A stretch of DNA of 64,000 nt from Laburnicola sp. R22_1 (GCA_014281115.1 JACONQ010000008.1:992001-1056000); one strand, 5' to 3'; shown: positions 34,320-45,125, counted from the first letter of the stretch. Made by a program: numbers and translations. The notes: a model not told the origin generated them from the sequence alone.

Positions 34320-35635
34320 ATGTTCGTCAAACCGTTTCTAGTGGCACTGCTGGCGCCCTCTATCCATGCGCTTTTGCGCTTCTCTTGCTCTCAGCTTGTT
34401 GTCGAGCGTCTTGATCCGCTGGTCAATCCGGGACAGCAGCAGTCGCCGCATTTGCATCAAATTATAGGTTCGTTATTCTTCAGCAGAGCATCGGTGCAAG
34501 TCACCTGTACTAACTTCTATATTCCAGGCGGCAATACATTCAACGCCTCCATGGATCCCAACGTAGCGCCTCCGGAGATAGCAACATGCACGACCTGCAC
34601 CTTCGCCGAGGACTTTAGTCACGCCTCGTCACCCCTATTCGCGCATACCTAAGCTAACCACTTGCAGCAACTACTGGACTGCCGTTCTATTCTTCCGAGC
34701 CAAAAACGGAACGTTCAAACGCGTACCCCAGAAAGGAAATGTCAACTTCGAACAAAGCACCGGCGGGATGACCATCTACTACATCCCCAAGAACGGCAAC
34801 GGCCCCGCTAATGGGGCTGTCACGGCGTTCAAGAAAGGGTTCAGGATGATCGTTGGTACGCCGACCTCTTCTACTATCCATCTCGTACTATCAAAGTGCA
34901 AATAGACGAGAGGACAGACGTTTACAAAACCACATAGGAAACCCCACCTACCGCACCGAATCCCAAGCCAAGCAATTCCGTCAACTCACCTACACCTGCC
35001 TACAGAACATGAACACGCGCTCCCCCGAAACGCTCGACTTCCCCAAAAAGCCCTGCCCCGCTGGGATAATGGTCAACGTGCGGTTTCCGACATGTTGGAA
35101 TGGCAAGGACCTCGATTCGCCGGATCATATGAGCCATGTTGCTTATCGTAAGGCATTTTTCAAGTAGTTGTTGGCGTGGTTGTTGTGTTTGCACCGAACT
35201 AATACGGGATGCACAGCGAGTTCCGGTACTTTTGAAAGCAACGGCCCTTGTCCGAGTACGCATCCGGTTAAGATACCGCAGCTCTTTTATGAGGTTATCT
35301 TCGCGACGGAGAAGTTCAAGGATATGTGGCCGGATGATGGGAGTCAGCCTTTTGTGTGGTCGTTTGGAGATATGTATGTGAACATCTAGTTCTAACCCGA
35401 GGCGCGGGATATGCTGACAGAGCGCAGGACCGGATACGGTAACCATGGGGATTACGTCTTTGGTTGGAAGGGCGATGCGTTGCAGAAGGCTATGGACTCA
35501 AACTGCAACATCAACTGCCCGGAGTTGAAGTCGCAGTCTATCGCTACGGGAAACAAATGCGCGCAGCAGCAGAAGGTCAAGGAGGATATTGATAGTTGGT
35601 TGACGGAGCTGCCGGGTGGTATGCAGGTCATGTAA
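34320..35635 (+). CDS. secreted DUF1996 domain protein
   Basis: Six exons: 34320-34467, 34528-34627, 34668-34855, 34938-35147, 35217-35373 and 35428-35635; total 1011 nt, 336 aa, phases agree. A signal peptide is evident (MFVKPFLVALLAPSIHA). The mature protein has the DUF1996 blocks: LVNPGQQQSPHLHQIIGGN, NYWTAVLFFRAKNGTFKRVP, CPAGIMVNVRFPTCWNGKDL, DSPDHMSHVAYPSSGTF, IPQLFYEVIFATEKF and TGYGNHGDYVFGWKG. Many conserved His, Cys and Trp suggest a metal- or polysaccharide-binding secreted protein; the molecular function of the family is not established. The exon 2/3 donor (GTCACC at 34628) is weak but is the only one that keeps phase, and it adds HAS before NYWTAV. It is convergent with the chitin-binding protein gene. 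Confidence 0.87.
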
Positions 35636-36108
35636 TCATCTGTCATGCATGCCATCTCTTGTCAAGCGCTGTTACAGAGTGTTATAGTAGAGATATACAA
35701 TTCCTTACGTCCTTGCACCACCGCCTATTCTGCATCCTCATTTTCTTTGTGACCTGTTAGATCTCCCGACGCGTAGTTGAAAGCGCACGACTGCTTTGCG
35801 CTCCCCCATATATCGCTTTGCGGAATAATATATGCCGAGAGCACAAGAACGACAGGCCCGCGCAGAGAGATGAAATGAGGTACTAGAATATAGCATTGCC
35901 TTGTCACGAACTTGTGCACATGGTTCTGCGATAGTGATGCGTGATAGCGATATCATGTATTAGAATAGATACTTGATGATAATCAAGCCTTCCACTACTG
36001 CCCTTCCTCCAAACCGACACATCCAGCGACGTAGTATAGTCGATGAATCCAGAACCGGGACCAACCTCGGATGCTAAGCCAACGTCTCTCTCTCTCATGA
36101 TCTGCCAT
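35636..36108. other. intergenic between convergent secreted-protein genes
   Basis: 3' flanks of the DUF1996 and CBM18 genes; nothing else recognised. Confidence 0.4.
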
Positions 36109-36961
36109 CTACGAACACTGTCCCCACTTAGATTGGCACCTAAAAGCATTAGCAAACTCCACGACAATACTCATACACCAAATCAAGCATGCTCACCAAT
36201 TCGCCGCACCACAATAGTCAACCTAAACTTCACGTCAGCAAACCCACAATTCACACCAAGTATCAACCACTCACCCCAGTGCCACAAAAGTTACTCCCCG
36301 AACAGCACAATCCAGCCGCACACCTCTTATTCACGAGCGGGCCGCACGTCTCGCCGCCGCCCGCAATCCCAGGAGCCTCCGGCGGATCCGCTGGTTTCGG
36401 CTGGCTATCGCACTTCCCAAACCCGGCCTGACATCCCGCACCACAGTAAATGCCCTGGTCTTGGATGTCGTTCTTGGGACCGCAGTGGCCGGCTGAGGAG
36501 CAGCAGCGGTAGTAATAGCCGGCCAGACCGGCGCCGGGGCATGAAACACCGCCTTGAGCGCTGCCGCAGATGTCGATCATGGGAACTCCGGAGGGGAAGG
36601 TCGTCGGTGTTGCTGCTGTGGTGGAGGTTATGAGGGTGGAGGGACTGCTGCCGCTATCCGCGCAAGAAGAGCCTGTGCCGGAGAAGGCCCTGAGACAAGT
36701 TGCTGGGTCGCAGTGCGCGGGACTGGTGTCGCACTGTTTCATGATTAACAAAAAAATGACTTGCGGTCTCGACGGTATGGACAACGAACCCATCCGTATT
36801 GGCTACCTAGAACGCAAGTTAACTCCTGATCTCGAGCTGGGAGAGGAAGAAGACAAACAGCATGTTCCCGCTGCGCAGATCTGATTCCCGTAGCTGGGAC
36901 CGCAATTCTGTGCTACAGCAACAAAAGCCAACGAGAAAAAAGCGATAATAAATGCGCGCAT
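36109..36961 (-). CDS. secreted protein with three CBM18 (hevein-type) chitin-binding modules
   Basis: Five exons: 36961-36859, a 17-nt micro-exon 36806-36790, 36733-36275, 36222-36197 and 36139-36109; phases agree; 211 aa. Signal peptide MRAFIIAFFSLAFVAVA. Module 1: CGPSYGNQICAAGTCCSQYG, WCDTSPAHC. Module 2: CGSAQGGVSCPGAGLAGYYY, RCCSSAGHCGP, then CGAGCQAGFGKC. Module 3: CGPLVNKRCAAGLCCSGSNF, CGTGVDYCGAANWCQ and the ending SKWGQCS. A Ser/Thr-rich linker separates modules 1 and 2, a Pro-rich one modules 2 and 3. No catalytic domain is present, so the protein is a chitin-binding lectin-like secreted protein, acting at the fungal wall or on host-released chitin oligomers. The splice model is supported by recovery of the cysteine pattern at each junction. 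Confidence 0.85.
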
Positions 36962-38340
36962 TATGATTATAATGACAATGGATCTAGTAACCAAGCGATT
37001 AACTTATGAACAAAGTCAAAAGTCGCAGGACGGTGCAAGAGACGAGTACTTTTGTCTGATAATTATAAAAAGAATGTCGAAAAGCCTTTCGATGCGCGAT
37101 AAAGCATTGCTTTAGTAGACCCACTACTTCTGAATATCTTTCGCCCTCCCCGCCCCCCTGCTCCCTAACACGGCGTCGCTCGGGACGACCAATGTAGCGC
37201 AATGCCAACGACTGACGCCAAAGCTCTAGGAAAGCTCTGGCTGCCGCTAGTTAAGGCTGAATACTAACGCTACGAACGCGTGTCGCCCAAAGAAGTAGCT
37301 GGGCAATATACACTCCACAGCGTAGAAGGTTTGGTGGCTTCAATCATAGTTCAACCCACATGACTCAGCTATTCCCTAAACAGAGTTACACCCTCCCTAA
37401 GAGGTCCGCATCGCTAAGCTAGAACACGCTCAAAAAGCCATGGTGGAGAACTTACTTGCCTCACCGCATTGGTGGTGCACGAGCAAGCGACAGCTGAGTG
37501 ACGTGGAACAGTTTGGTGGACACCTAGCCGTATGCGGGCTACGCCTCTTTCTCCAAGAACAATGATATGGCTTGGCTCAGGGCTTCCAATTCTTGCTCGT
37601 TGGCAAGGATTTTGCTTGAAGGCTGCTGTGTGCTTTTTCGAATGTGAATGCGTGGAATGCATGTCGTGGAATTTCGCTTAGTACAAGCATGCCGTGACCA
37701 GTCGCTCGGGAGCGGTACCAAAAGGCGTACCTCATCTGTTCAGCTGTTACTATTATTTGCTCTTGCATATTCCTGCGAGAAAATTCTGAACGTGTATATA
37801 AAAGGCGATCAAACGCGCCATAGTTGGCTCAATGGCTATCGGAGCATAGACACATAAACGGTCGTCGTGCACATGAAATATCTGTTCACCGACTTCATCG
37901 ATGACAGTTTATCGAGCTACTATTGAGTAGGGGCAAGACGTACTAGTAAAGATGAGTTGTACGAATCAGATTTTGGTACAAGCTGAGAAGCTCGGGCCAA
38001 TTGAATTGGTGGACATTAACACGAGAGCTGAAGAAGAATCAGTTTGCGAATACGACGAGGCGGTTAGCAAAAGACTACTTCCCCTGTTTCTAGCGCAAGA
38101 ATCATGCCGCGCAGCATTCGGGACCTAAGCTGAGCCAAATATATGCATGCATTATGTTCAGTGAATCTTGGTGCATTGTACTACCTAGATATGAGCATGC
38201 CTTCCTTTTCCATAGTCGTAAACGCTAATCGGGGCACTCGTGTTATAATCTGTCATGGTCATGTCCAGTTCCCATGCTTGCAAAGCCAACCGCTTTTATC
38301 GTACGCGGAGAGGAGAATCGCCAAGGTCAGAGTGATGCAA
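36962..38340. other. intergenic
   Basis: 1.4 kb without a convincing gene. Only short unrelated frames occur. The part near 37000-37100 is the promoter of the chitin-binding protein gene. Confidence 0.4.
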
Positions 38341-39359
38341 TCACTGCCCAGCCTGGATCAAGTAGCCGCCATCCACAGGGATTGTCTAGGTTCTACGTTA
38401 GCAGCAACTCGCATAATAATGAGATTTCCTTACCTGGCCGTTCAGATATTGACAGCTCGCACAAAAGAGCTCCGCGGCAGCCATATCTCGATCGTTACCC
38501 GGGCGTTGAGAGGGCAAGCCGCCCTTGTGCTCCTTCGGCATCTCGCTTTTCTGATTGTCCTTGCTGTCTCCTGTAGTCATCTCGGAAGGGAAAACGCCAG
38601 GCGCGATGCTGTTCACTCGGATCTTGAAACCAGATTTCGCAATTTCGGCTGACAGAATCTTGTTTAGGTGGACAAAGGCACCCTACGACGCGTTGTAAGA
38701 GAAATGGCCCTGGGAGATCTTAACCAGACTTGATATACTGGTGATGTTGATCGCAGTGCCGGAGTATCCGTACTGGTGCTCGGTCGCTTTCTGGAGCAGA
38801 GGCAGAAAGCCGGTCGTCGTGAGAAAGGGACCAACAACATTAGTGGCGTAGACCGATGTCCACTCTTCTACCGAAGCGGGCTCGAACCAGTTCCCACGTA
38901 GCTCTTCTGTAGAGTCACCTTGTGTCCCGGTCTTGCCTTCGGCGATTCCAGCGTTGTTGACCAAGATGCAGAGACACTTCTCGCGGGATTCGATCTCCTT
39001 GACGATTTTCCTGAAAGTGTCAGCGTGTTCATTCCTGCAAAGGTCCTGCAACAAACATACTTGACACCCTCCTTGCTCGCTACATCGCCTTGGAGAGGGA
39101 TGATCTGGCCGGCAATATCCTTTCCATAGATCGCCGCGACTTTGTCCAACTTCTCCTCTGTCCTCCCCACGATATAAACCTTGGCTCCGTTGACCGCGAG
39201 AGCTTGGGTGATCATTAGGCCGATACCTACAAGCCCAATCATCAGCGTCCGCCAATATTACTGGCCAGTATTCGTACCTGATCCTCCTCCAGTCACCAAT
39301 GCGACTTTGTCCTTGACATTGAACACCTCCCCGAGCTGCATATCCGCGTTGTTCGACAT
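38341..39359 (-). pseudogene. short-chain dehydrogenase, nonsense codon at the catalytic lysine
   Basis: Four exons can be drawn with clean splice sites: 39359-39278, 39226-39061, 39010-38434 and 38385-38341; total 870 nt, 289 codons. Family blocks: TGGGSGIGL cofactor site, ILVNNAGIAEG, INITSISSL, SYNAS, then RVNSIAPGVFPSEMTT and the ending NGQTIPVDGGYLIQAGQ. The active-site tyrosine Y188 is present, but the codon for the partner lysine (position 192 of YxxxK) is TAG (38683-38685). Everything after the stop remains in frame and family-like, so the loss is a single point event. The usual codon would be AAG or AAA; AAG to TAG is a transversion and not a RIP change. The product is otherwise like bacterial gluconate 5-dehydrogenase/RhlG-type SDRs in fungi. 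It could be a recent pseudogene, a strain-specific null or a base-call error. Confidence 0.85.
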
Positions 39360-40045
39360 CTTGTGGTATGATCGTACGAGTTGCTGGTTGTGTATTGGAT
39401 TCGTCTGGACTGATGCAGTTATGCGGGTATTTTTGTTTGGAGAGGGGTGCTTGGATTGACGTCAGCGTAACGACGCGTCTCAGCATCGAGCTAATCAATA
39501 TCGCGTCCGCAACGAGTACACTTTCGTGGTTGTCCACTTTTTTTTCGCAGTATTTCGGCGGCTTGAATCCTTTTGTATTCCGCCACGAATGACGTGCAGC
39601 AAACGTAGATTGCTTTAACGCTAAGTAAGCAGACGGCGTATAATAGAGATTCTTTGTCAGACACGGTGCGAAGATAGCGTTGTATGTTTTTAAGCGGCGA
39701 AGGCAGCAAACGCTTGATGGTGCGTACGATGTTTTGAAGCATACTGATAGTATAGTAGGAAAAGTAAGAGAGGGCCGACGAGGTCACCAGATCCAAGTTG
39801 CAAGAACGATCGAAGATGTGAGACGTGAGAGTAGACCCGGAACAAGGAAACTGGGTGTGTGGAACAAAACAGGAATTAGCAGGGGCATGGAGGTGATTTC
39901 TGTCCTGCATGATCGCAATATGCTTGAAGGTCTGTTGTCATGATACATATGTACATTCGTGCTCTGAGGCACCCGCAGTCGGCGTTCGACGTCGGCGATC
40001 ACGTCCACCATCCGATGTGCCGTTCTTATGCGCACTGTCGGAAGC
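39360..40045. other. intergenic
   Basis: Contains a minus-strand 139-codon frame at 39491-39910 ending RKKSGQPRKCTRCGRDID with no family I know; I do not call it. It includes the promoter of the broken SDR gene. Confidence 0.4.
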
Positions 40046-40630
40046 TCATATCGGAGACTTGACAAGCTCGGCGATCTGCTGCTCGATGCTCTTATCATCC
40101 AGTCCTGTCCAAGACGTTAGCCGAAGTCCTCCCAAGCCCATAGATAGAAGCTTGCCTACCTTTTAGCGAGATCGACTTCTCCTTCCCGAATTCTGTGAAG
40201 CCGCATGTTAGCCATGCTCGGACGTGTCCGTTCTCCACCCCAGCTTAAAAAATATGGCAATGTTGTAGTCCAGCAGACTCCAGCTCTTTCGCAACTCCCT
40301 GGGGGGAACGACGGTATCAGGGGCCAACGCACCGTATCGCGCATACACCTTGGGCTCGGTGCCGCTCGCTTCTCGGATCAGGATGGGCGTGTATGGGTTG
40401 TGCTTCTTCATGGTGGGGTAGGACTTCGTGAGGAAGCTCCTATCAGGCCGTCAGTCAACCATCCACCCTTTCCACTACACCATGCAGCTGTTGCCGGGCG
40501 TGTCGGTGAAAGTCGCTGTGCATGGCGGAAAGCCGGGCGCATACCTCGTGGCGGCGCTATGTTCGCTCGTCTGGCAGAACAAGAAGCGCAGCTCCTTCAG
40601 CTGCTTCGCGAATCCGTACTTGGACGCCAT
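40046..40630 (-). CDS. NADH:ubiquinone oxidoreductase subunit, NDUFA2/B8 type
   Basis: Four exons: 40630-40545, 40440-40333, 40192-40160 and 40103-40046; phases agree; 94 aa, matching the family. Blocks: MASKYGFAKQLKELRFLFCQ, then TSEHSAATRSFLTKSYPTMK, KHNPYTPILIREASGTEPKV, YARYEFGKEKSISLKGLDDK and SIEQQIAELVKSPI. This is the small thioredoxin-fold accessory subunit of mitochondrial complex I (peripheral arm). Three introns in 94 codons is intron-dense. It shares a 300 bp promoter with the mitochondrial pyruvate carrier gene. Confidence 0.93.
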
Positions 40631-40930
40631 GGTGACGATGGCGGCTCTCAATCGCAGTCGGTCGTCTCTGCAGCGCAACGTCGAACGTCCAAGCACCGTA
40701 GCCGCAAGCGCAAGCCTCGAGCATCGCGCCTTCCCCTTTGCAGCTAGCTAGCCAATCGGACGGCGTCCGACGTTCTCCCGATTCCTTTACTCACTCACCG
40801 TGATGACTGTGCACCGGGGCCCGACAACGGCAGCGGCTCTTTGCTAGGTACGACTCCCACGTCCTCCCCCAAACCGCCCAATTCTCCCTCTGCCCTGCGC
40901 AGCGCCGTCGCAAACAGGAAGATAGGCACC
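40631..40930. promoter_or_regulatory. divergent promoter, complex I subunit / mitochondrial pyruvate carrier
   Basis: 300 bp between divergent start codons of two nuclear genes for mitochondrial inner-membrane proteins. No specific site is assigned. Confidence 0.55.
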
Positions 40931-41541
40931 ATGTCGTTCCGCCCGGGCTCCCGCATCTTCAACGCCTTCCGGCCCTTCTTCCGACAACCGCTGCTCCGCC
41001 GGAACCAGACCACGGCCGCGCCTGAGCAGTCCCGCTTCCAGAAGCTATGGAACAGCCCCATTGGGCCCAAGACGGTGCACTTCTGGTACGTCAGTCCTTG
41101 TTCTCTATAAAGCGACAAGCACAATGCGACGCACGCACACTACAGCGTACCAGCGTGCCGCTCATCTACATACGACTATCCGCAGTGAACCGTAGGCTGA
41201 CTGAGGAACGCAGGGCACCCATCATGAAATGGGGTCTCGTCATTGCCGGCGCCTCTGACCTCATGCGGCCTGCCTCGCAGCTCTCGCTCAACACAAACGC
41301 CGCACTCATGACCACCGGCCTCATCTGGACCCGCTGGTGCTTCGTCATCAGACCCCAGAACATCTTCCTTGCCACCGTCAACTTCTTCCTCTTCCTTACG
41401 GGTGCCACCCAGGTTACCAGGATACTCCTGTATCAGCATAGCCTGAAGGGTGCCGAGGGCCAGGCGGAGCAGGAAGGAAAAGAGATGAAGGCTGAGCTGA
41501 AGGAGGTGGCCGAGAAGGTCGAGAAGGTCGTCAAGTCATAA
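40931..41541 (+). CDS. mitochondrial pyruvate carrier subunit (MPC2/MPC3 type)
   Basis: Two exons, 40931-41085 and 41214-41541; 160 aa. The N-terminus MSFRPGSRIFNAFRPFFRQP is Arg-rich and amphipathic, as expected for a mitochondrial presequence. The carrier core is WNSPIGPKTVHFWAPIMKWG, then GASDLMRPASQLSLNTNAAL, MTTGLIWTRWCFVIRPQNIF and LATVNFFLFLTGATQVTRIL, with three hydrophobic segments. The C-terminal tail is a charged helix rich in Glu/Lys. MPC subunits pair as heterodimers in the inner membrane and import pyruvate. Assignment to MPC2/3 rather than MPC1 rests on the N-in basic presequence and the NLFLA-type TM3 block. Confidence 0.92.
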
Positions 41542-41820
41542 GGGCGTAGAGGCATGATTTAGGACTTGTTTCGGGAAAGCCGGGATAGGACGAGTGCCAT
41601 CGCTGGATATGTATTCGGGTTTGGAGTTCGCAATGCGGGTCGTTCCTGACTTCGAGACGATTGGGCTGTACAATGTACCTCTTCCATGACGCGAGGTAAC
41701 CGTAGTCGAAATTGCGCCACACTAGCCTCAATGACCATGCACGGCGCCAGGCCTGGATAATTCCATGCCATGTATTACACTAGCGTTCAACGAACGCAGA
41801 GAAACCCCGAATCTTTTGAC
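41542..41820. other. 3' flank of the pyruvate carrier gene
   Basis: No gene. It ends at the transposon target site. Confidence 0.4.
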
Positions 41821-41823
41821 CTA

Positions 41824-41863
41824 GGCATTGTTTACCTCCCACTCAGCAGTTTGCTGGCAGTTT
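41824..41863 (+). repeat. left terminal inverted repeat
   Basis: 40 bp matching the reverse complement of 45086-45125 at 35 positions; four of the five mismatches are transitions (C/T or A/G). Confidence 0.9.
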
Positions 41864-42032
41864 TCGTATGCACGTGCCGAGAGGCGTTTTTAGCTGTTCT
41901 ATATATAGTAAACTGCCGGAGGCGTGGTGTTTACCTCCGTCTGGCAGTTAGTGGCGTTAATCAGCGCACTCCGAACCTCAAAATTAACAGGCTCCTAATC
42001 CAGCACTGTTTTTGTCGCAATCCACCTCAAAA

Positions 42033-43526
42033 ATGGCCAGAACCCGCAAGAGGACTCAAAAGGCCCAGGAATCCGATCTCCAGAAGACCCCTCCGCGTAG
42101 TAGTTCGCGCCCAGCACGCCCAGAGGCATCGTCTCCTCTTAAAAAGAGGCCTAGGACCACGAAGGGCAAGAAAGAGGCCCAGCCAATTAACCCACCCACT
42201 CCAGACGACGGTGTTGATGTGTCTGGAGGTAATAGTGGGCCTGCTGAACCTGCGGAACCTGCGGAGTATAGTGGTGACGACCCAGAAGATCCTATTCCCG
42301 TTGTTGATGACGAGGAAGATCTGTTAGTTATTACAGTACCTTCGCCACTCCTAGTTAGGCCTGCTGTTAACTCCGGAGCCACTCGGAAGGTGCCTGTGAA
42401 CCTAGCCGATCCTATTCTACGCTCTTCCGCCACACCAAACTCTTTCGGCACGCCGGCTCCTTCTTTTAAGGTACGAGACTCTGCTACTCTGGCTCTAGGT
42501 GTAGCGCTAGGCGGCAAGCCGCCACGTGTGAAATGGACCGAGACGATGGAAGAGGTGTTGCTCTAGGCTCTTAAAGAGATCGTTAAACGTGGGAAAACGG
42601 CCAATAGCTTTAAAGCAGAGCACTGGAATAAGGTAGCAGATAAGGTTCGCAGGGTATACACGGGTAGGGTGGCGGTGATTGGCAAGAACTGTAAATCAAA
42701 GTATGAGATATTTCGAAAGTCCTGGAGTTTGTGGCAAGATCACCTGGGTTCTGGATTATCTGGATGGGAGGATAACGAGGAGGGCTTACCTTAATCAAGC
42801 AAGGAGGTTATGGATAGCTACTTTAGCGAGCATCCTGAGTTTAAGGCGTTTCGATTCGAACCCCCTCCGGGCTATAAATACCTCGTCAATATTATCGGAG
42901 ATCGTGTTGCAACAGGCGAGTTTGCGATCGACGCAGAGGCAGAGGGTAGTGACGACTGGGCATCAGAGCTTCCATCTGATAACGTCGATGATGAAGAGGA
43001 GAGTGGGGAAAGCGAGGATAACGAGAGCCAGCCTTCAATCGAGCGTTCTCAATAGGTAGCCACATCACGATCGTTGTCCGTTGTAGCTACTTTGTTGTCA
43101 ACCTCCGATAGGTCTCTTATAGCCGCACAACACAGGAAGCTGGAGAAGAAGCGTTAGAAGGAGCAAGCCAAAGGTGGAATGCGTAAGCATATGGCAGAGA
43201 AGAAGGCTAAGAAGGGAGGGGAGGGTCGTGTGCGTGAAAAGGGTGAGAAGAAGTCCGATCTGTTAGCGCGATCTCTAAGTGAGTTTGATGGGCAATCGGC
43301 TAAGGTTCTAGAGGGTTTTATAAAGAAGCTAGACAAGAATATAAAGAACCCAATCCAGCAGGCTGTTAAACTATTTAAGAGGCAGTTAGCTGGAGAGTTT
43401 AAGGCGGAGGTGTACCAGGTTATCTCTCTACTTCAAGATGAGGCGAAGGCAAGCGCCATGCTCGCGATAAAGCCGGAACGCCGAGCTGGATGGATCAAAT
43501 ATGAGCTAGGGCAATTGTTCTCCTAG
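42033..43526 (+). pseudogene. Harbinger accessory protein (Myb/SANT-like), four in-frame stops
   Basis: One continuous frame from MARTRKRTQKAQESDLQKTP to the TAG at 43524-43526, interrupted by TAG 42564, TAA 42792, TAG 43053 and TAG 43155. The N-terminus is basic/Pro-rich. The middle has the trihelix/SANT-like pattern: VKWTETMEEVLL, then ALKEIVKRGKTANSFKAEHW and NKVADKVRRVYTGR. An acidic block follows, then a Lys-rich region and a coiled-coil-like C-terminus. In Harbinger elements this protein binds the transposon ends and carries the transposase into the nucleus. Confidence 0.88.
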
Positions 43527-43565
43527 AATGTCTCTAGCCTATAATCCGAGCGCCCGTCTATGTTC

Positions 43566-44801
43566 CTAATAGGATTCCCACATACATTCGGCCAATTCCG
43601 TGCGAAATTCGTCGTCGGTAAGCCTCGATCGCCACCCATCCTCCATTTTAGTGTCACCCTGGCATATTAACCCATCCGCCTCCGCCTCATTCGCCTCCGC
43701 AGCGACGTCGATACCCTGCTGGCTGTTGAGCCAGTTATAAAGGGCTACACAAGCGTATACGATAAACACCTGAGTCCGAATGCTGAAGCCTAATCGGGCC
43801 CCCCGGAGGATCTTGAACCGTCTCTTTAACACGCCGAAGGCCCTCTCTACAGCCATCCTCAACAATAAATGCCGTAAGTTGAACAGCTCTTGAGGCGTTT
43901 TCGGATTCCTACTATTGACATCCCACTCGCTGATGTGATAACGCGTTTTTTGATAGGGAACAAGCAGCAGCCCATCCATCGAAGAGTAGCCACCATCCGC
44001 TAGAAAATAGGTATTTGGAGCCGGGGCCTTGAATCCTTTAAAGCAGGCATTCCGGAAAACACAGGCATCATGTGCGGAGCCCTCCCATCCAGCAAGAACA
44101 AACCAGAAGTTGAGGTCGAAGTCCACACAGGCGAAAACATTCTGTGAGTAATAACCCTTCCTACACCGCCATGCTGACTTAATAGGAAACTTCTCGCCAG
44201 GCTTAACAGCGTTCCTACTGATGGAGATAGGTATATAGGTCCCATCCACAGCTCCGCGGCATTTGTTAAAGAACGGCGAGTAGGTTTTTAATGTTGAAAT
44301 CCGCAAGGGTACCTTATCCTCTAGGGGCCGCACCACCTTAGGATAGAGGTTATTGCGCAGGATAGTAAGTACCTCGTGGAAAGCGCGATGTAGAGTCCTT
44401 GTGCTGTGCTGGAATTGTTCGCGCAGGTAGCGATACGACTGATCTTTGCTGACAACCGCCATAAAGATGCCCAGCTTCTCGTCAGCATCCACCTCCCCCG
44501 AAGCCGTCAATCCCTCGTCGATCAGCAGCTCTAGGAGGGCCTCGAATTGCTCCTTATGCAAGCCAGTGATATTGTAGATCCTATCCTAGTGGCCTTCGCG
44601 CATAGCCTTTACCTACTCCGATTCACGGCCATATTCCATCCTATCCACACGCAGGCCGGTGGGCCTATAGAGCACCTTATCGAGAAACAATCGCATGGCG
44701 CGCGATCGAGATTGCCGCTGTAGGTCTACAGCGATTGCTGCTAGTATAATAGGGAGGGTTCTGCGCAAACGAATACGTGGGGAGCTGCGAATGCGAGCCA
44801 T
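43566..44801 (-). pseudogene. Harbinger transposase (DDE superfamily 4), two in-frame stops
   Basis: One frame from MARIRSSPRIRLRRTLPIIL (ATG 44801) to the stop at 43566, broken by TAG at 44613-44615 and 44586-44588; from 44585 on it is open for more than 330 codons. The DDE triad is visible: CRGAVDGTYIPI (first D), NTYFLADGGY (second D) and RMAVERAFGVLKRRFKIL (E). It is a nuclease-fold transposase that cuts and pastes the element. The N-terminal stops leave only an internal start. Confidence 0.92.
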
Positions 44802-45000
44802 GGGGTAATAATAATAGCAAGAGTATGGAGTGACGTTATAGCGATGTTTGGCAGCCTCTGCTGGCAGTTTTTTCTGCACCTCTAAGGCACTAGTAGAAAC
44901 TGCCAGCAGTTTTGCTGTTTTAGGCAGGTTGTTGTCCGTGCGAAGCCACTAAACGCCACCAATACGCCACCCTGGCAGAATTTTCTGCTGGATTGGCTCC

Positions 45001-45125
45001 GGAGGTAAACACTAGGCCGCCAGCAGCTTCTTAGAAACTGCCAGGGGCACGGGAGGTAAACACTAGACCCTCAGCAGCTTCTTAGAAACTGCTGGCAAAC
45101 TGCTAAGCGGGAGGTAAACACTGCC
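45001..45125. repeat. subterminal direct repeats plus right terminal inverted repeat
   Basis: GAGGTAAACACT occurs at about 45002, 45051 and 45111. The first two copies are followed by a shared CAGCAGCTTCTTAGAAACTGC. The left end has the inverted partners at about 41829 and 41929. Such arrays usually serve as binding sites for the transposase or its Myb partner. The right TIR is 45086-45125. Confidence 0.8.

Larger units (their letters stand above)
41824..45125. mobile_element. PIF/Harbinger DNA transposon, full length but mutated
   Basis: 3302 bp with 40-bp terminal inverted repeats (41824-41863 and 45086-45125; five mismatches), starting GGCATTGTTTACC and GGCAGTGTTTACC. It is flanked by a 3-bp duplication CTA at 41821-41823 and 45126-45128. 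Inside are two convergent ORFs 39 bp apart: a Myb/SANT-like DNA-binding protein and a DDE transposase. This two-gene plan and 3-bp target are the mark of PIF/Harbinger elements (TSD usually TWA; CTA is a variant). Both ORFs carry stops, so it cannot move by itself. Confidence 0.93.

Noticed and set aside
39491..39910. 139-codon minus frame ending with a CxxC pair
   Set aside because: No family match and a weak start context; insufficient to call a gene.
42850..42885. tRNA T-loop-like GGTTCGAATC on the minus strand
   Set aside because: It is inside the Harbinger Myb ORF (RFEPPPGYK) and has no acceptor or anticodon stems around it.
42033..44801. UAG/UAA read as glutamine (altered genetic code), since all transposon stops sit where Gln would fit
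   Set aside because: Host genes here end with ordinary TAA and TAG stops (for example 22816 TAA, 35633 TAA, 36109 TAG, 50360 TAG), and C-to-T mutation by RIP explains the pattern.
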